Positions 27,030-36,993 of a DNA stretch of 64,000 nucleotides are shown piece after piece (position 1 is the stretch's first letter; every line of letters starts with the position of its first letter). Source of the stretch: Alistipes sp. (GTDB lineage Bacteria > Bacteroidota > Bacteroidia > Bacteroidales > Rikenellaceae); contig JAGBFA010000013.1 of assembly GCA_017936685.1 (NCBI GenBank), forward strand, positions 111,118 to 175,117. The letters are read 5' to 3'. Made by a program: the position numbers and the translations under genes. The notes beneath the pieces were generated by a model. It saw nothing but the letters and a program-made list of their open reading frames with translations. It was not told the origin of the DNA and searched no databases.

Positions 27030-28000
27030 CGCTTGCGTCCTATGAGGTTTCGGGCGAATACTCTAAGCGGCTCGCGCAGCTCCTCCTGCGTCGAGAGAGT
27101 CTCTATTATGGCCAGTGCGCGTTCGAAACGCTGCGATATCTGCTGTTCGGTGATGCGCGCTACGTCTAATGCGTCGTAGACGGCCTTTACGCGCTCGATC
27201 TTCTGCTCGGGCGTGAGTGCGGGATCGGAGTGCGTCGTGCGAAGCGTATCGCGCTGCGCCTCCGAGGCGCGGCTCATGGCCTGCACCATCAGATAGGTCT
27301 GCTTACCCTCCAATATATCGCCGCCGATCTTCTTGCCCAATGCCGTGTCGCCGTAGCTGTCCAACAGATCGTCCTGCAACTGGAAGGCCAGTCCCAACTC
27401 GGTGGCGAAACGCTCGATGCGCTTCACGTCGTCGTCCGACGCACCGGCCAGAACGGCACCTATCATGGCCGATCCGGCCAGCAGTGCCGAGGTCTTGCTG
27501 TCGATCATCTGTATGTACTCCACCACCGACACCTTGCGCTTCTTCTCGAAGTCCATGTCGTATTGCTGCCCCTCGCACACTTTCAGTGCCATGTCGTTGA
27601 ATATCTCCATTACGCGAGGCAGCTTGTCGGCGGCCACACGGCTCAGCGACTTGTAGGCGCATATCATCATGGCATCGCCTGAGAGTATGGCCACGTTCTC
27701 GCCCCAGCGGGCATAGACAGAGGGCTTGCCGCGCCGGACATCGGCATTGTCCATTATGTCGTCGTGCAGCAGGGTGAAGTTGTGGAATACCTCCACGGCC
27801 ACGGCGGCCGGCAACGCCGCCTGCACATCGCCGCCGAGTGCCTGCGCCGAGAGCAGCAGCAGCAGCGGGCGCAGCCGTTTGCCGCCGCCCGATATGGAGT
27901 ATGTTATAGGTGCGTAGAGCAGAGCTGGTTCTTCGGGTATCTCCAACTGGGCGAGATAACTTTCGAAGAGGCAGAGCATTTGATCATTGGTGCGGAACAT
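27026..28000 (-). CDS. Short-chain polyprenyl diphosphate synthase (IspA-like)
   Basis: 324 residues. First aspartate motif LLHDDIMD (Asp80, 81, 84) followed by VRRGKPS; second QLQDDLLD. Phe residues precede the first motif (VFHNFTLLHDD), as in enzymes making farnesyl or geranylgeranyl diphosphate, so this is probably the C15/C20 partner of the longer synthase at 18610. It overlaps the U32 gene by 4 bp and is the first gene of the run that ends with the cupin. Confidence 0.88.
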   Translation of the reverse strand: MFRTNDQMLCLFESYLAQLEIPEEPALLYAPITYSISGGGKRLRPLLLLLSAQALGGDVQAALPAAVAVEVFHNFTLLHDDIMDNADVRRGKPSVYARWGENVAILSGDAMMICAYKSLSRVAADKLPRVMEIFNDMALKVCEGQQYDMDFEKKRKVSVVEYIQMIDSKTSALLAGSAMIGAVLAGASDDDVKRIERFATELGLAFQLQDDLLDSYGDTALGKKIGGDILEGKQTYLMVQAMSRASEAQRDTLRTTHSDPALTPEQKIERVKAVYDALDVARITEQQISQRFERALAIIETLSTQEELREPLRVFARNLIGRKR

Positions 28001-28038
28001 ATGACAATTATTCGGTTTATCGTTATAGTTTACAGCTT

Positions 28039-28046
28039 CAAAAGTA
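28039..28046 (-). promoter_or_regulatory. -7 box for the 28000-to-21544 operon
   Basis: Minus-strand TACTTTTG at 28039-28046, about 38 bp before the ATG at 28000; no clear TTTG at the -33 position. Confidence 0.5.
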
Positions 28047-28055
28047 GCAAAAAAA

Positions 28056-28087
28056 TTGCATAAATAGAAATTATTTCAGTAACTTTG
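28056..28087 (+). promoter_or_regulatory. Promoter for the ROK kinase gene
   Basis: TTG at 28056-28058, 21-nt spacer, TAACTTTG at 28080-28087; leader about 25 nt. It is divergent from the minus-strand box at 28039-28046. Confidence 0.6.
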
Positions 28088-28116
28088 GGCAAAATTAACA
28101 AACAGCTAAAACTACG

Positions 28117-29145
28117 ATGATGAAAAAACTTGCAATGGGTATCGACATCGGCGGTACCAACACGGCATTCGGTTTGGTGGACGAGGACGGCAATGTGATA
28201 GCCGAAAGCAAAATCTCGACCGATCAGTATAAGTTCTATGACGACTACAAACCATATATCGAGGCTCTGGCCGCGGCCATGAAGGAGCTGATCGCCACGC
28301 AGGAGGGGTGCGAGCTGATCGGTATCGGCGTGGGTGCTCCCAATGCCAATATCCACTCGGGCAAGATCGAGACTCCGGCCAACCTGTGGCGTTTCGAGGA
28401 GTGCAACGATCCGCGTCCCGACAAGATCCGCATCTTCGATTTCGTCAATGATCTGGGCAAGCATTTCGGCGGAGTGAAGGTGATGATCACCAACGATGCC
28501 AATGCCGCCGCCATAGGCGAGATGGTCTTCGGCAACGCCCGCGGCATGAAGGATTTCGTGATGATAACCCTCGGTACGGGGCTGGGTTCGGGCATCGTCA
28601 GCAACGGCGAGATGATCTACGGCCACGACGGCTTTGCCGGCGAGTTCGGCCATATTGCCGTCGACAGCCGCGAGACCGGTCGTCAGTGCGGCTGCGGCCG
28701 CAAAGGCTGTCTGGAAGCCTACGTATCGGCTACGGGTATCAAGCGCACGGCATTCGAGCTGATGGCGACGATGACGTGCGAGAGTTCGCTCCGCGGCATT
28801 CCGTTCGAGAAGTTCGAGGCCAAGATGCTCTCGGAGGCGGCCGCCAAGAACGATCCCATCGCTTTGGAGGCTTTCGAGCGCACGGGACGCACATTGGGTC
28901 TGGCTCTGGCCGATCTTATGGCCATCACCTCACCCGAGGCCATTATCCTCTTCGGCGGTCTGGCCTACTCGGGCGATCTTATCATGAAGCCTACCTACCG
29001 TTACATGGAGGAGAATATGATGACCGTGTTCAAGGGCAAGGTGAAGCTGCTGCTGAGCGGTATCCAGGATAAGAACGTGGCCATATTGGGCGGTGCGGCT
29101 CTGATCTGGAAGAAGCATTTGGAGACCGTCATCGAGAATTATTGA
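28117..29145 (+). CDS. ROK family sugar kinase (glucokinase-like)
   Basis: 342 residues. The N-terminal ATP-binding DIGGTNTAFGLV, the sugar-site GHDGFAGEFGHIAVD and the ROK zinc motif CGCGRKGCLEAYVS (His plus three Cys) are all present. It phosphorylates glucose or a related hexose in the cytoplasm. Two adjacent ATG codons (28117, 28120) could start it. Single-gene unit bounded by its own promoter and a strong terminator. Confidence 0.92.
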   Translation: MMKKLAMGIDIGGTNTAFGLVDEDGNVIAESKISTDQYKFYDDYKPYIEALAAAMKELIATQEGCELIGIGVGAPNANIHSGKIETPANLWRFEECNDPRPDKIRIFDFVNDLGKHFGGVKVMITNDANAAAIGEMVFGNARGMKDFVMITLGTGLGSGIVSNGEMIYGHDGFAGEFGHIAVDSRETGRQCGCGRKGCLEAYVSATGIKRTAFELMATMTCESSLRGIPFEKFEAKMLSEAAAKNDPIALEAFERTGRTLGLALADLMAITSPEAIILFGGLAYSGDLIMKPTYRYMEENMMTVFKGKVKLLLSGIQDKNVAILGGAALIWKKHLETVIENY

Positions 29146-29187
29146 TAAATCCTGCGGTGTCTCTGCCGGATAGCGGAGTCTGAGAAT

Positions 29188-29227
29188 AGAGCGGGTGTCC
29201 GAATCCATCGGACACCCGCTCTGTCAT
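29188..29227 (+). terminator. Bidirectional terminator after ROK kinase
   Basis: Perfect 15-bp stem (29188-29202 with 29208-29222), 5-nt loop, T-tracts nearby; lies between convergent genes. Confidence 0.85.
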
Positions 29228-29262
29228 ATGTTTTTCGTATGACGCTTATGGAGTCGTGCGGG

Positions 29263-30159
29263 TTATTTGCCGTTCCAGACCTTGTAGCGCGACGGCGAGA
29301 CACCCACACGTTGCTTGAAGTATTTGCCGAAGAAGGATTGCGAGGTGAAGTTGAGCCGCTCGGCGATCTGGTTGATGCTCAGACCCGAGTATTTCAGCAG
29401 GCGTTTGGCCTCGTAGACCACGGCTTCGTCGATTAGTTTCGAGGCGTTGCGGCCGCTCTTCTTCTTGACAATCAGCGACAGGTATTTGGGTGTGATGCCC
29501 ATCTGCGAGGCGTAGAACTCCACGCTGCGCTCCGAGTTGCAGTGGTTCCGCAGAAGCGAGATGAAGCTGTTGAACAGCTCGTCGGTGCGGTTGCTGACCT
29601 CCTCGCCGCCCAATGAGTTGCGCCGCTGTATGATACCCATCACATAGTGGAACATGGCGGCGAACAGTGCGTCTATCACCTTGTCGCGCGTGGCGGTCGG
29701 ACTGTCGTCGTTCAGCACCGAACGCATCAGTTTCGACAGGTCGTTGATGTATGCCGCCTCCGCCTGTTCGACTCTCATGCACGGCTCGCCCATGAACCCG
29801 TGATATATCGAGATCACCTCCTGCGTATCGATATGTATGCCGTTGAGGTAGGAGCGCGAGTAGGTGAGCATGTAGCCCGACGAGCGGATAGAGGCCTTGA
29901 CCTGCTCGATGACGGTGTTCTCGTTGAAGATGAACAGCGTGTTGGGGCGCAGCTCGCACAGTTTGCCGTTGATGCGTATCTTGGCCGTACCGCTGACGGT
30001 TATGCCGATCGAAACACCCTGTATGAGCGTGGTGATGTCGTCGAGATTCTTGAACGACACTAACGGCGTGATGACTATGTTGTCGGAGTAATAAGATGTT
30101 CCCGAGAGGTTTTTCAACTTCTCTATCGACGTGCGTTTTATTCCGTCTTCTCTCTTCAT
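29263..30159 (-). CDS. AraC family transcriptional regulator
   Basis: 298 residues: N-terminal cupin-like sensor region (about 1-150) and a C-terminal pair of helix-turn-helix motifs (about 195-295), with the typical FYASQMGITPKYLSLIVKK and the family-end signature NQIAERLNFTSQSFFGKYFK..GVSPSRYK. Begins 4 bp after the lipid kinase gene, so it is probably in the apbE transcript. Target unknown. Confidence 0.92.
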   Translation of the reverse strand: MKREDGIKRTSIEKLKNLSGTSYYSDNIVITPLVSFKNLDDITTLIQGVSIGITVSGTAKIRINGKLCELRPNTLFIFNENTVIEQVKASIRSSGYMLTYSRSYLNGIHIDTQEVISIYHGFMGEPCMRVEQAEAAYINDLSKLMRSVLNDDSPTATRDKVIDALFAAMFHYVMGIIQRRNSLGGEEVSNRTDELFNSFISLLRNHCNSERSVEFYASQMGITPKYLSLIVKKKSGRNASKLIDEAVVYEAKRLLKYSGLSINQIAERLNFTSQSFFGKYFKQRVGVSPSRYKVWNGK

Positions 30160-30163
30160 GCGG

Positions 30164-31042
30164 CTATTTGCTCTTAGGGTTTGCGGCGGGTGCCAGCACC
30201 TCTATCTTGCTGCCCAGACAGCTTATCACTAACGGGAACTCCTCGCCCTTCTGTCCGTCGACATCGGTCGGCTCCTGCAATGTCGATGTCAGTTCAAGCT
30301 CCGCGCCCTTGAAGTAGCGCACCGAGCGCGGCGTGCCTCCGCAGAGGTAGCGTATCATGTGCCAGCACGACACTATCGGATTGCGCTTTTCGAGCATGAT
30401 GCAGTCGAACAGACCGTCGTCGATGCGCGCCGTGCGCGCCAGACGGAACCGGCCGGCGGTCTCGCCGTTGAATATCAATACCATCAGCGCATTGAAATCG
30501 AACTCCTCGCCGTCGCACATCACGTGCAGGGGTACTCCGTGCAGATGCAGCAGGTCCTTTATGCCGGTGAAGATGTAGGCTAACTTGCCTATTTTGTGTT
30601 TGAGCGAGTCGGAGGTGTGCTGCGAGGTGGTGGTGAATATTCCGAAACTCAATATGTTGATGAAGAACAATCCGTTGACCAAACCGCAATCGACCTTGCG
30701 CGGCACGCCTTCGACGATCTGACGTGCGGCCTTGAAGATGTCGCTCTCCATGCCGAGCGCACCGGCGAAGTCGTTGGCCGTTCCTGCCGGAATGACGGCG
30801 ATCGTGGGCGACAGCAGTTTTTTCTGCATCGCATTGACCACATAGTTGATCGTTCCGTCACCGCCGCATATCACGGCCAGCTGGGTCTGTTCGTCGCCTT
30901 CGAACGGGTTTTTGCCGAACTCGATGAGCTTGGCGTGAATGTCGTATCCCGCCTGGCGGAAGATGTCGAGCAGACGATCGACGTTGCGTGCGATCTTGCC
31001 TCGGCCGGCCTTGACATTGTACAGCAAAAGAGCTTTTTTCAT
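30164..31042 (-). CDS. Diacylglycerol kinase-like lipid kinase (YegS/BmrU type)
   Basis: 292 residues. DAGK catalytic domain: GGDGTINYVVNAM (glycine-rich ATP site) and IPAGTANDFAGALGM. It phosphorylates diacylglycerol or a related lipid at the inner membrane. The ATG at 31042 (MKKALLLYNVKAGRGK) is chosen; the frame extends to 31276 but that part overlaps apbE. The gap to apbE is 46 bp. Confidence 0.9.
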   Translation of the reverse strand: MKKALLLYNVKAGRGKIARNVDRLLDIFRQAGYDIHAKLIEFGKNPFEGDEQTQLAVICGGDGTINYVVNAMQKKLLSPTIAVIPAGTANDFAGALGMESDIFKAARQIVEGVPRKVDCGLVNGLFFINILSFGIFTTTSQHTSDSLKHKIGKLAYIFTGIKDLLHLHGVPLHVMCDGEEFDFNALMVLIFNGETAGRFRLARTARIDDGLFDCIMLEKRNPIVSCWHMIRYLCGGTPRSVRYFKGAELELTSTLQEPTDVDGQKGEEFPLVISCLGSKIEVLAPAANPKSK

Positions 31043-31088
31043 ATATGATATCGGATATTTGATGTTGAGTTTATGATATTGCCGCCGG

Positions 31089-32117
31089 CTACTCCGACAG
31101 CATCTTGCGCATGCCCTCCGAGTATACCACGCGATACTCCTCGTCGCCATCGCCTGCGAATATGAAGTAGTACAGCAGGTCGTCGCAGCACTCGGCCAGC
31201 TCCACGGCTCCGTCCGAGCCCATGGCCAGCAGCATCGTTCCGGCGGCATCGGCCTCGGCGCATGTGGGTGCCACAACGGTTACCGACAGCAGCTGCGAGA
31301 CGGCACTGCGGCCGGTGGTCGGATCGATCGTGTGCGCCACCTTGCGTCCCTCGGAATCGGTCCAGTAGCGGCGGTAGTTGCCTGAGGTGGCCACGCCGGC
31401 ATCGGTGACGCTCAGCACACGCTGTACATCTTCCATCGTGTCGTTGCCGTCGTATGGCGTCTCGATGCCCACTCTCCACCGCTCGCCGTGCTCGTTGCGC
31501 CCCTTGCAGCGCACCTCGCCGCCTATGTCTACGATGTAGTCCGAGCTCTCCATCTCGCGCTCCAACATCTCGGCCATCATATCCACCACGTAGCCCTTGG
31601 CTATGGAGTTGAAGTCGAGCTGTATCCGCGGGTCCTCCTTGATGAGGCGTCCGTCGGCGATGCGTATCTTGTCGTAGCCGACGAATTGCAGCAGCGAATC
31701 GATGTCGGGTGTGGCGTTCGGGTCGGGCTGCTTGCGCACGAAGCCCCACGCCTCCACCAACGGTTTGACGGTTATGTCGTAGCGGCCGTCGCTCAAAAGA
31801 CTGAACCGGCGCGCCAGCTCGATGTTGAATATGATGTGCTCGTCGAGCGAATCGGTCTCATTGCGGTTTATGCGGCTGAGCAGCGAGCCCTCGTCGAAGA
31901 TCGACATGGAGGCCTTTGCCAACGAGTCGATCTGCTCCACACGTCGCGTTATCTCTGCGGCGGAGTGGGTCGTGCGGGCGTTGATGTAGACAAATGTTCC
32001 AAGCGACAAGCCCTTGACCTGTACGTATTCGGCCTTGTCTGCCGGACCGCACGACACTGCGGCGGTGGCTATCAGCGGCATGACGCGGCGGAACCATCTG
32101 TAAATACTGCTTTTCAT
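31089..32117 (-). CDS. apbE: FAD:protein FMN transferase, lipoprotein
   Basis: 342 residues. The signal peptide ends in a lipobox (AAVSCGPAD). Body motifs of the ApbE family: LDFNSIAKGYVVD, DIGGEVRCKG and the ATSGNYRRYW and HTIDPTTGR segments binding FAD. It attaches FMN covalently to Thr residues of flavoproteins such as NqrB/C and RnfG/D subunits, acting outside the inner membrane. Those targets are not in this window. Start at 32117, because an upstream extension to 32231 crosses the promoter. Confidence 0.93.
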   Translation of the reverse strand: MKSSIYRWFRRVMPLIATAAVSCGPADKAEYVQVKGLSLGTFVYINARTTHSAAEITRRVEQIDSLAKASMSIFDEGSLLSRINRNETDSLDEHIIFNIELARRFSLLSDGRYDITVKPLVEAWGFVRKQPDPNATPDIDSLLQFVGYDKIRIADGRLIKEDPRIQLDFNSIAKGYVVDMMAEMLEREMESSDYIVDIGGEVRCKGRNEHGERWRVGIETPYDGNDTMEDVQRVLSVTDAGVATSGNYRRYWTDSEGRKVAHTIDPTTGRSAVSQLLSVTVVAPTCAEADAAGTMLLAMGSDGAVELAECCDDLLYYFIFAGDGDEEYRVVYSEGMRKMLSE

Positions 32118-32141
32118 GCTGAGTATGTAATGATTAGGCAA

Positions 32142-32172
32142 CAAAGATAATGTTTGTCGGGCAATTATGCAA
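32142..32172 (-). promoter_or_regulatory. Promoter for apbE operon
   Basis: Minus-strand TATCTTTG at 32142-32149 with GTTG 20 nt upstream (32170-32173). Confidence 0.55.
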
Positions 32173-32417
32173 CAGTTGACCAAAAGATTTATTATTGTAC
32201 TGTTTTTCCATGCGCTGTCATCTCCGGCCATTATCGGTTGAGCCTTAAATCATTAACCCCTTGCCGGCCGGTTTTGTTCTATTATGGAACAAAAAACGAC
32301 TCTTGTGCTATGCCGTCCGACTGCGTTTTTCGCATGCTCCGGCGGCTGCCCTGCATGACATATTCGGAAAATAGATCGCGAGAGGTGCCGAAAAAGCTCT
32401 TTTTCTATGAAAAAGGC

Positions 32418-32448
32418 TTTGCAAATAGAGATTTTTAATCTAACTTTG
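32418..32448 (+). promoter_or_regulatory. Promoter for rpsO
   Basis: TTTG (32418-32421), exactly 19 nt, TAACTTTG (32441-32448). The remaining gap to apbE (32150-32417) shows short A/T-rich inverted stretches but no gene. Confidence 0.8.
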
Positions 32449-32554
32449 CCACACGCTCTGGCAGGATCACGGTAAGGGTGATTTGTCGTAGAGTGCAACC
32501 GTGGTGCCGGTCTCTGGAAAATGCGATCGTCGTCACATAAAAATTTTTAAATTT

Positions 32555-32827
32555 ATGGCATATTTAACACCTGAGAAAAAGCAGGAGTTGTTCGGTCAGT
32601 ACGGTAAATCGACAACCGATACGGGTTCGCCAGAGAGCCAGATCGCGTTATTCACCTACCGTATCAACCACCTTACGGATCACATGAAGAGCAACAAGCA
32701 CGACTTCGGTACGCAGCGTTCGCTGCTGCGTTTAGTAGGTAAGCGTCGCCAGTTGCTCGAATACTTGAAGGAGGTCGACATCGAGCGTTATCGTGCAATC
32801 ATCAAGACGCTCAATCTCCGCAAGTAG
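32555..32827 (+). CDS. rpsO: 30S ribosomal protein S15
   Basis: 90 residues, full length. Binds 16S rRNA in the central domain. Recognisable by TGSPESQIALFTYRINHLT, HDFGTQRSLLRLVGKRRQLL and the C-terminal IIKTLNLRK. The start is at 32555; the frame is open upstream to 32501 but that lies in the roughly 100-nt leader. It precedes pnp, the widespread rpsO-pnp order. Confidence 0.98.
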   Translation: MAYLTPEKKQELFGQYGKSTTDTGSPESQIALFTYRINHLTDHMKSNKHDFGTQRSLLRLVGKRRQLLEYLKEVDIERYRAIIKTLNLRK

Positions 32828-32930
32828 GAGTGAGAGAGTGATGAAGGCAGCTTGCGGTTGCCTTCATCTTCGTTGAAAATTCAAGACAAGAGACAAGATA
32901 CAAGGACGAATTTTTAGAAGATTTTTTAGA

Positions 32931-35168
32931 ATGGAAGAAAACAAGTTGTACAATGCTGTACAGAAGACGATCACTCTGTGCGACGGCCGCGAAGTTACCA
33001 TCGAAACGGGTAAGCTCGCCAAGCAGGCCGACGGAGCTGTGGTCGTAAAGATGGGCGACACGATGCTGCTGGGAACCGTCGTTGCCGCCAAGGACGCAAA
33101 GGAGGGCACCGATTTCATGCCTCTGCAAGTGGAGTATAAGGAGAAATACGCTTCGTGCGGACGCATTCCCGGAGGTTTCATGAAACGCGAGGGCAAGGCC
33201 GGCGACTCGGAGATTCTGGTCGCACGACTCATCGACCGCGCTTTACGCCCGCTGTTCCCCGCCGATTACCATGCAGAGGTATTCGTAACGGTCAATTTGA
33301 TATCGGCCGACAAGGATATTCAGCCCGATGCACTGGCCGGCCTGGCCGCTTCGGCTGCTTTGGCCTGCTCGGACATTCCGTTCGGAGGCCCCATTTCGGA
33401 GGTGCGCGTAGCACGCATCGACGGTGAGTATGTCATCAACCCCGGTTTCTCGCAGATGCCCCAGGCCGATCTGGATATCATGGTCGGCGGTACGATCGAC
33501 AATATCCTGATGGTCGAGGGCGAGATGAAGGAGGTGTCGGAGGAGGTCATGCTCGGTGCCATCAAGTTCGCTCACGAAGAGATCAAGAAGCAGTGCGCCG
33601 TACAGATCGAACTGTCGAAGGAGTTAGGCAAGGACGTGAAACGCACCTATTGCCACGAGACCAACGACGAGGAGCTGCGCCAGACTATCATCACGGAGCT
33701 GTACGACAAGGCTTACGCCATCGCCACCAGCGGTACGATGAAGCACGAGCGCGAGGATAAGTTCAACGAGTTGGAGGCCGAGTTCGCATCTCGCTATACC
33801 GAGGAGGAGTTGGTCGAGAAGGCTCCGCTGATCCACAAATATTTCCACGACGACGTACAGAAGAAGGCCATGCGCAACATGATCCTCGACGAGGGCAAGC
33901 GTCTGGACGGCCGCCGCACCGACGAGATCCGTCCCATCTGGTGCGAGGTAGGCTATCTGCCCGCAGCCCACGGTTCGGCCATCTTCACCCGCGGCGAGAC
34001 GCAGTCGCTGACTACGGTCACCCTCGGCACCAAGCTCGACGAGAAGATGCGCGACGAGGTGCTGGTTCAGGGCAGCGACCAGTTCGTGCTGCACTATAAC
34101 TTCCCGCCCTTCTCTACGGGCGAGGCACGTCCGGCACGCGGTCTGAGCCGTCGTGAGATCGGTCACGGCCACCTTGCATGGCGCGCCTTGAAGCCTATGG
34201 TTCCGCTGGGCGAGGAGAATCCCTATGCCGTGCGCGTGGTGTCGGATATCCTCGAATCTAACGGTTCGTCGTCTATGGCTACCGTCTGCGCCGGTACGCT
34301 GGCTCTGATGGACGCCGGTGTGAAGTTGAAGAAGCCCGTATCGGGTATCGCCATGGGTCTGATCTCGGACTCTGCGACCGGCCGCTGGGCAGTGTTGTCG
34401 GATATCCTCGGCGATGAGGACCACCTCGGCGACATGGACTTCAAGGTGACGGGTACCAAGGACGGTATTACGGCCACGCAGATGGATATCAAGGTCGACG
34501 GCCTCTCGTACGAAGTGCTGGCCAAGGCTTTGGAGCAGGCACGTCAGGGTCGTCTCTACATTCTCGACAAGCTGACCGAGTGCATAGCCGAGCCTCGCGC
34601 CGACTATCGTCCGTTCGTACCGCGCATCGTACAGATCACCATTCCTCAGGATATGATCGGTGCAGTGATAGGCCCGGGCGGCAAGGTTATCCAGGATATA
34701 CAGAAGACCACCTCGACGACCATCACCATCACCGAGGTCGACGACAAGGGTATCGTCGACATCTTCGGTCAGGACAAGGATTCGATGGACGCAGCCCTGA
34801 ACCGCATCAAGGGCATCGTGGCCGTACCGGAGGTAGGCGAGGTCTACAACGGCAAGATCCGCAGCATCGTGGCATTCGGCGCATTCGTCGAGATCCTGCC
34901 CGGCAAAGACGCACTGCTCCACATCTCGGAGATCGACTACAAACGTTTCGAGACCATGGAGGAGACCGGTCTGAAAGAGGGCGACATGATCGAGGTCAAG
35001 CTCATAGGTCTGGATCCCAAGACCAACAAGCTCAAGCTGTCTCATAAGGCTCTGCTGCCCAAGCCCGAGGGCTGGGTCGAGCGCGAACCCCGCGAGCGCA
35101 AGCCGCGCGAGGACCGTGGCGACAAGGGCGAGCGTCGCGAACATCGCGAGCGTCGTGAGAAGCGATAG
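32931..35168 (+). CDS. pnp: Polyribonucleotide nucleotidyltransferase (PNPase)
   Basis: 745 residues. Phosphorolytic 3'-to-5' exoribonuclease of mRNA decay. Two RNase PH domains ([19 protein letters not shown] in the first; [20 protein letters not shown] in the second), then a KH domain ([17 protein letters not shown], about 577) and an S1 domain ([20 protein letters not shown], about 640). The C-terminal 25 residues are a basic/acidic Arg-Glu-rich tail. 103 bp after rpsO. Confidence 0.98.
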   Translation: MEENKLYNAVQKTITLCDGREVTIETGKLAKQADGAVVVKMGDTMLLGTVVAAKDAKEGTDFMPLQVEYKEKYASCGRIPGGFMKREGKAGDSEILVARLIDRALRPLFPADYHAEVFVTVNLISADKDIQPDALAGLAASAALACSDIPFGGPISEVRVARIDGEYVINPGFSQMPQADLDIMVGGTIDNILMVEGEMKEVSEEVMLGAIKFAHEEIKKQCAVQIELSKELGKDVKRTYCHETNDEELRQTIITELYDKAYAIATSGTMKHEREDKFNELEAEFASRYTEEELVEKAPLIHKYFHDDVQKKAMRNMILDEGKRLDGRRTDEIRPIWCEVGYLPAAHGSAIFTRGETQSLTTVTLGTKLDEKMRDEVLVQGSDQFVLHYNFPPFSTGEARPARGLSRREIGHGHLAWRALKPMVPLGEENPYAVRVVSDILESNGSSSMATVCAGTLALMDAGVKLKKPVSGIAMGLISDSATGRWAVLSDILGDEDHLGDMDFKVTGTKDGITATQMDIKVDGLSYEVLAKALEQARQGRLYILDKLTECIAEPRADYRPFVPRIVQITIPQDMIGAVIGPGGKVIQDIQKTTSTTITITEVDDKGIVDIFGQDKDSMDAALNRIKGIVAVPEVGEVYNGKIRSIVAFGAFVEILPGKDALLHISEIDYKRFETMEETGLKEGDMIEVKLIGLDPKTNKLKLSHKALLPKPEGWVEREPRERKPREDRGDKGERREHRERREKR

Positions 35169-35235
35169 CGGCCGGATCTATATATAATATAAGTGTGCAA
35201 ACAGAATTTTTTCAAACTAACTAAATTAAACAATT

Positions 35236-36993
35236 ATGAAAAATCTTTTTAGAGTAAGCCTCGTGCTTGCAGTTGTAGCCTTGACGGTGTCGAGCTGTAA
35301 CTGTTTCAAGAAGATGGCCAAGAACATGGAAGATGTGAATCTGACGTGCACTCCCGAGGTTCTCGTGCTCAACAACGGTAAGGTCGATGCCGACATCACC
35401 GTAACGTTCCCCGTAGAGTATTTCAACAAGAAGGCCGTCGTAAAGGTAACTCCGGTTATCGTATTCGAGGGCGGCGAGGTTGCTGGTACCACTCAGTATC
35501 TGCAAGGCTCGAAGGTCGATGACAACTACACCGTTATCGACAAGAAGAACGGCGGCAAGTACACTCAGCACGTTTCGTTCCCCTATGACAGCCGCATGCG
35601 CGAGTGCGAGTTGCAGCTGCGTGCCGAGATCAAGTGCCCGAAGGGCAAGTGCAAGGAGTTCACGCTGGTGAACCTCAATACGGGTGCCGTTCCTACCAAG
35701 GAGGAGGCTGCCGTTCTGGCTGCCGGCGGTGCCGAGGCTGATGCCTTGAAGCGCGCATTCGGTCTTACGATTGCCGTAGGTGTCAACACCTTGCAGGAGG
35801 AGATCGACTATGCAAGTGCCATGAAGGTTATGGACTCTGGTTACAAGAACGTGACTACCGAGGTTACCAAGGCCAACTATATGTATCAGATCAACTCTTC
35901 GAACCTCTCGAAGAAGGCTGCCGACACCGAGGAGCTCCGCGCATTCCAGCAGAAGGCCGAGGCTCAGAAGGATAACGACCGCATCAAGCAGAACCTCTAT
36001 GTAAACGGTTACGCTTCGCCCGATGGTCCCGAGAAGTTCAACGACAAGCTCTCAGCCGCTCGTAGCCAGTCTGGTAAGAAGGCTGCCGAGAAACTGCTCT
36101 CTGAGATCGAGCTGCCCCTCGACGCCGCTTCTTACGGTGAGGACTGGGAAGGCTTCAAGGAGCTGGTTGCAGCTTCGGACATCGAGGACAAGCAGATGAT
36201 TCTGTCGGTTCTCAACATGTACTCGTCATCTTCGGAGCGCGAGTCTGAGATCAAGAACATGTCGCAGGTATTCGAGACCTTGAAGAAGGATATCCTTCCT
36301 CAGTTGCGTCGTGCTCAGCTGGTCAACAGCTCTGACATCACGGGCAAGACCGACGACGAGATGGTAGCTCTGGTACGTGCCGGCAAACTGGGTGAGCTCA
36401 ACGACAAGGAGCTGCTCCACATCGCCGAGAGCGGCAAGCTCAACGCTCAGGAGAAGATCGCCGTTTTGGAGTATGCTGCCAAGACCTACAAGACTCCGGC
36501 CGCTTACAACAACCTCGGTGTGGCTTATGCCAAGAACGGCGAGGCTCAGAAGGCTGCCGATTCGTTCGACAAGGCTGTCAAGGCTGGTGCCAACTCTTCG
36601 GAGGTCAACAACAACATCGCTCTTGCCAACCTTATGAACGGCAACGTCGACAAGGCTAAGCAGTATGCCGCAGGCAGCACCGCCGAGACCAAGGCTCTGG
36701 TAGAGGCTGCACAGGGTAATTACAGCGCAGCTCAGGCTCAGCTCAACGGCTACAACGCTGCTATCGCAAGTGCCATGAACAACGATTTCACCGCTGCCAA
36801 GCAGTATATCGCCAACGACAAGACCGCTAAGGCCGACTACCTGCGTGCTATCATCGCAAGCAAGGAGGGCGACATGAACACCGCAGCAGCTCAGCTCAAG
36901 AGTGCCATCGCCAAGGAGCCGGCTTACACTCAGCGTGCGAAGACCGATGTCAACCTTCGCGAGCTTATTAAGAGTGGTGCAATTGCTCTCTAA
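35236..36993 (+). CDS. TPR-containing lipoprotein with OmpA-like segment
   Basis: 585 residues. Lipobox TVSSCNCF gives lipid anchoring. The central region has an OmpA/MotB-like peptidoglycan-binding pattern (YVNGYASPDGPEKFNDKLSAAR, about 255-280) and the C-terminal third contains tetratricopeptide-like repeats (AYNNLGVAYAKNGEAQKAADSFDKAV, about 418-443). The codon use is unusually even and AAG/GCT-rich compared with neighbours, consistent with high expression. Probably an abundant envelope protein of the outer membrane-peptidoglycan zone. No enzymatic motif seen. Family A repeats begin at the stop codon. Confidence 0.85.
   Translation: MKNLFRVSLVLAVVALTVSSCNCFKKMAKNMEDVNLTCTPEVLVLNNGKVDADITVTFPVEYFNKKAVVKVTPVIVFEGGEVAGTTQYLQGSKVDDNYTVIDKKNGGKYTQHVSFPYDSRMRECELQLRAEIKCPKGKCKEFTLVNLNTGAVPTKEEAAVLAAGGAEADALKRAFGLTIAVGVNTLQEEIDYASAMKVMDSGYKNVTTEVTKANYMYQINSSNLSKKAADTEELRAFQQKAEAQKDNDRIKQNLYVNGYASPDGPEKFNDKLSAARSQSGKKAAEKLLSEIELPLDAASYGEDWEGFKELVAASDIEDKQMILSVLNMYSSSSERESEIKNMSQVFETLKKDILPQLRRAQLVNSSDITGKTDDEMVALVRAGKLGELNDKELLHIAESGKLNAQEKIAVLEYAAKTYKTPAAYNNLGVAYAKNGEAQKAADSFDKAVKAGANSSEVNNNIALANLMNGNVDKAKQYAAGSTAETKALVEAAQGNYSAAQAQLNGYNAAIASAMNNDFTAAKQYIANDKTAKADYLRAIIASKEGDMNTAAAQLKSAIAKEPAYTQRAKTDVNLRELIKSGAIAL

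Noticed and set aside
33624-35144. 506-codon minus-strand frame in pnp, and similar long antisense frames at 25761-27179 and 51373-52893
   Set aside because: All lie opposite well-supported genes and show no domain pattern.
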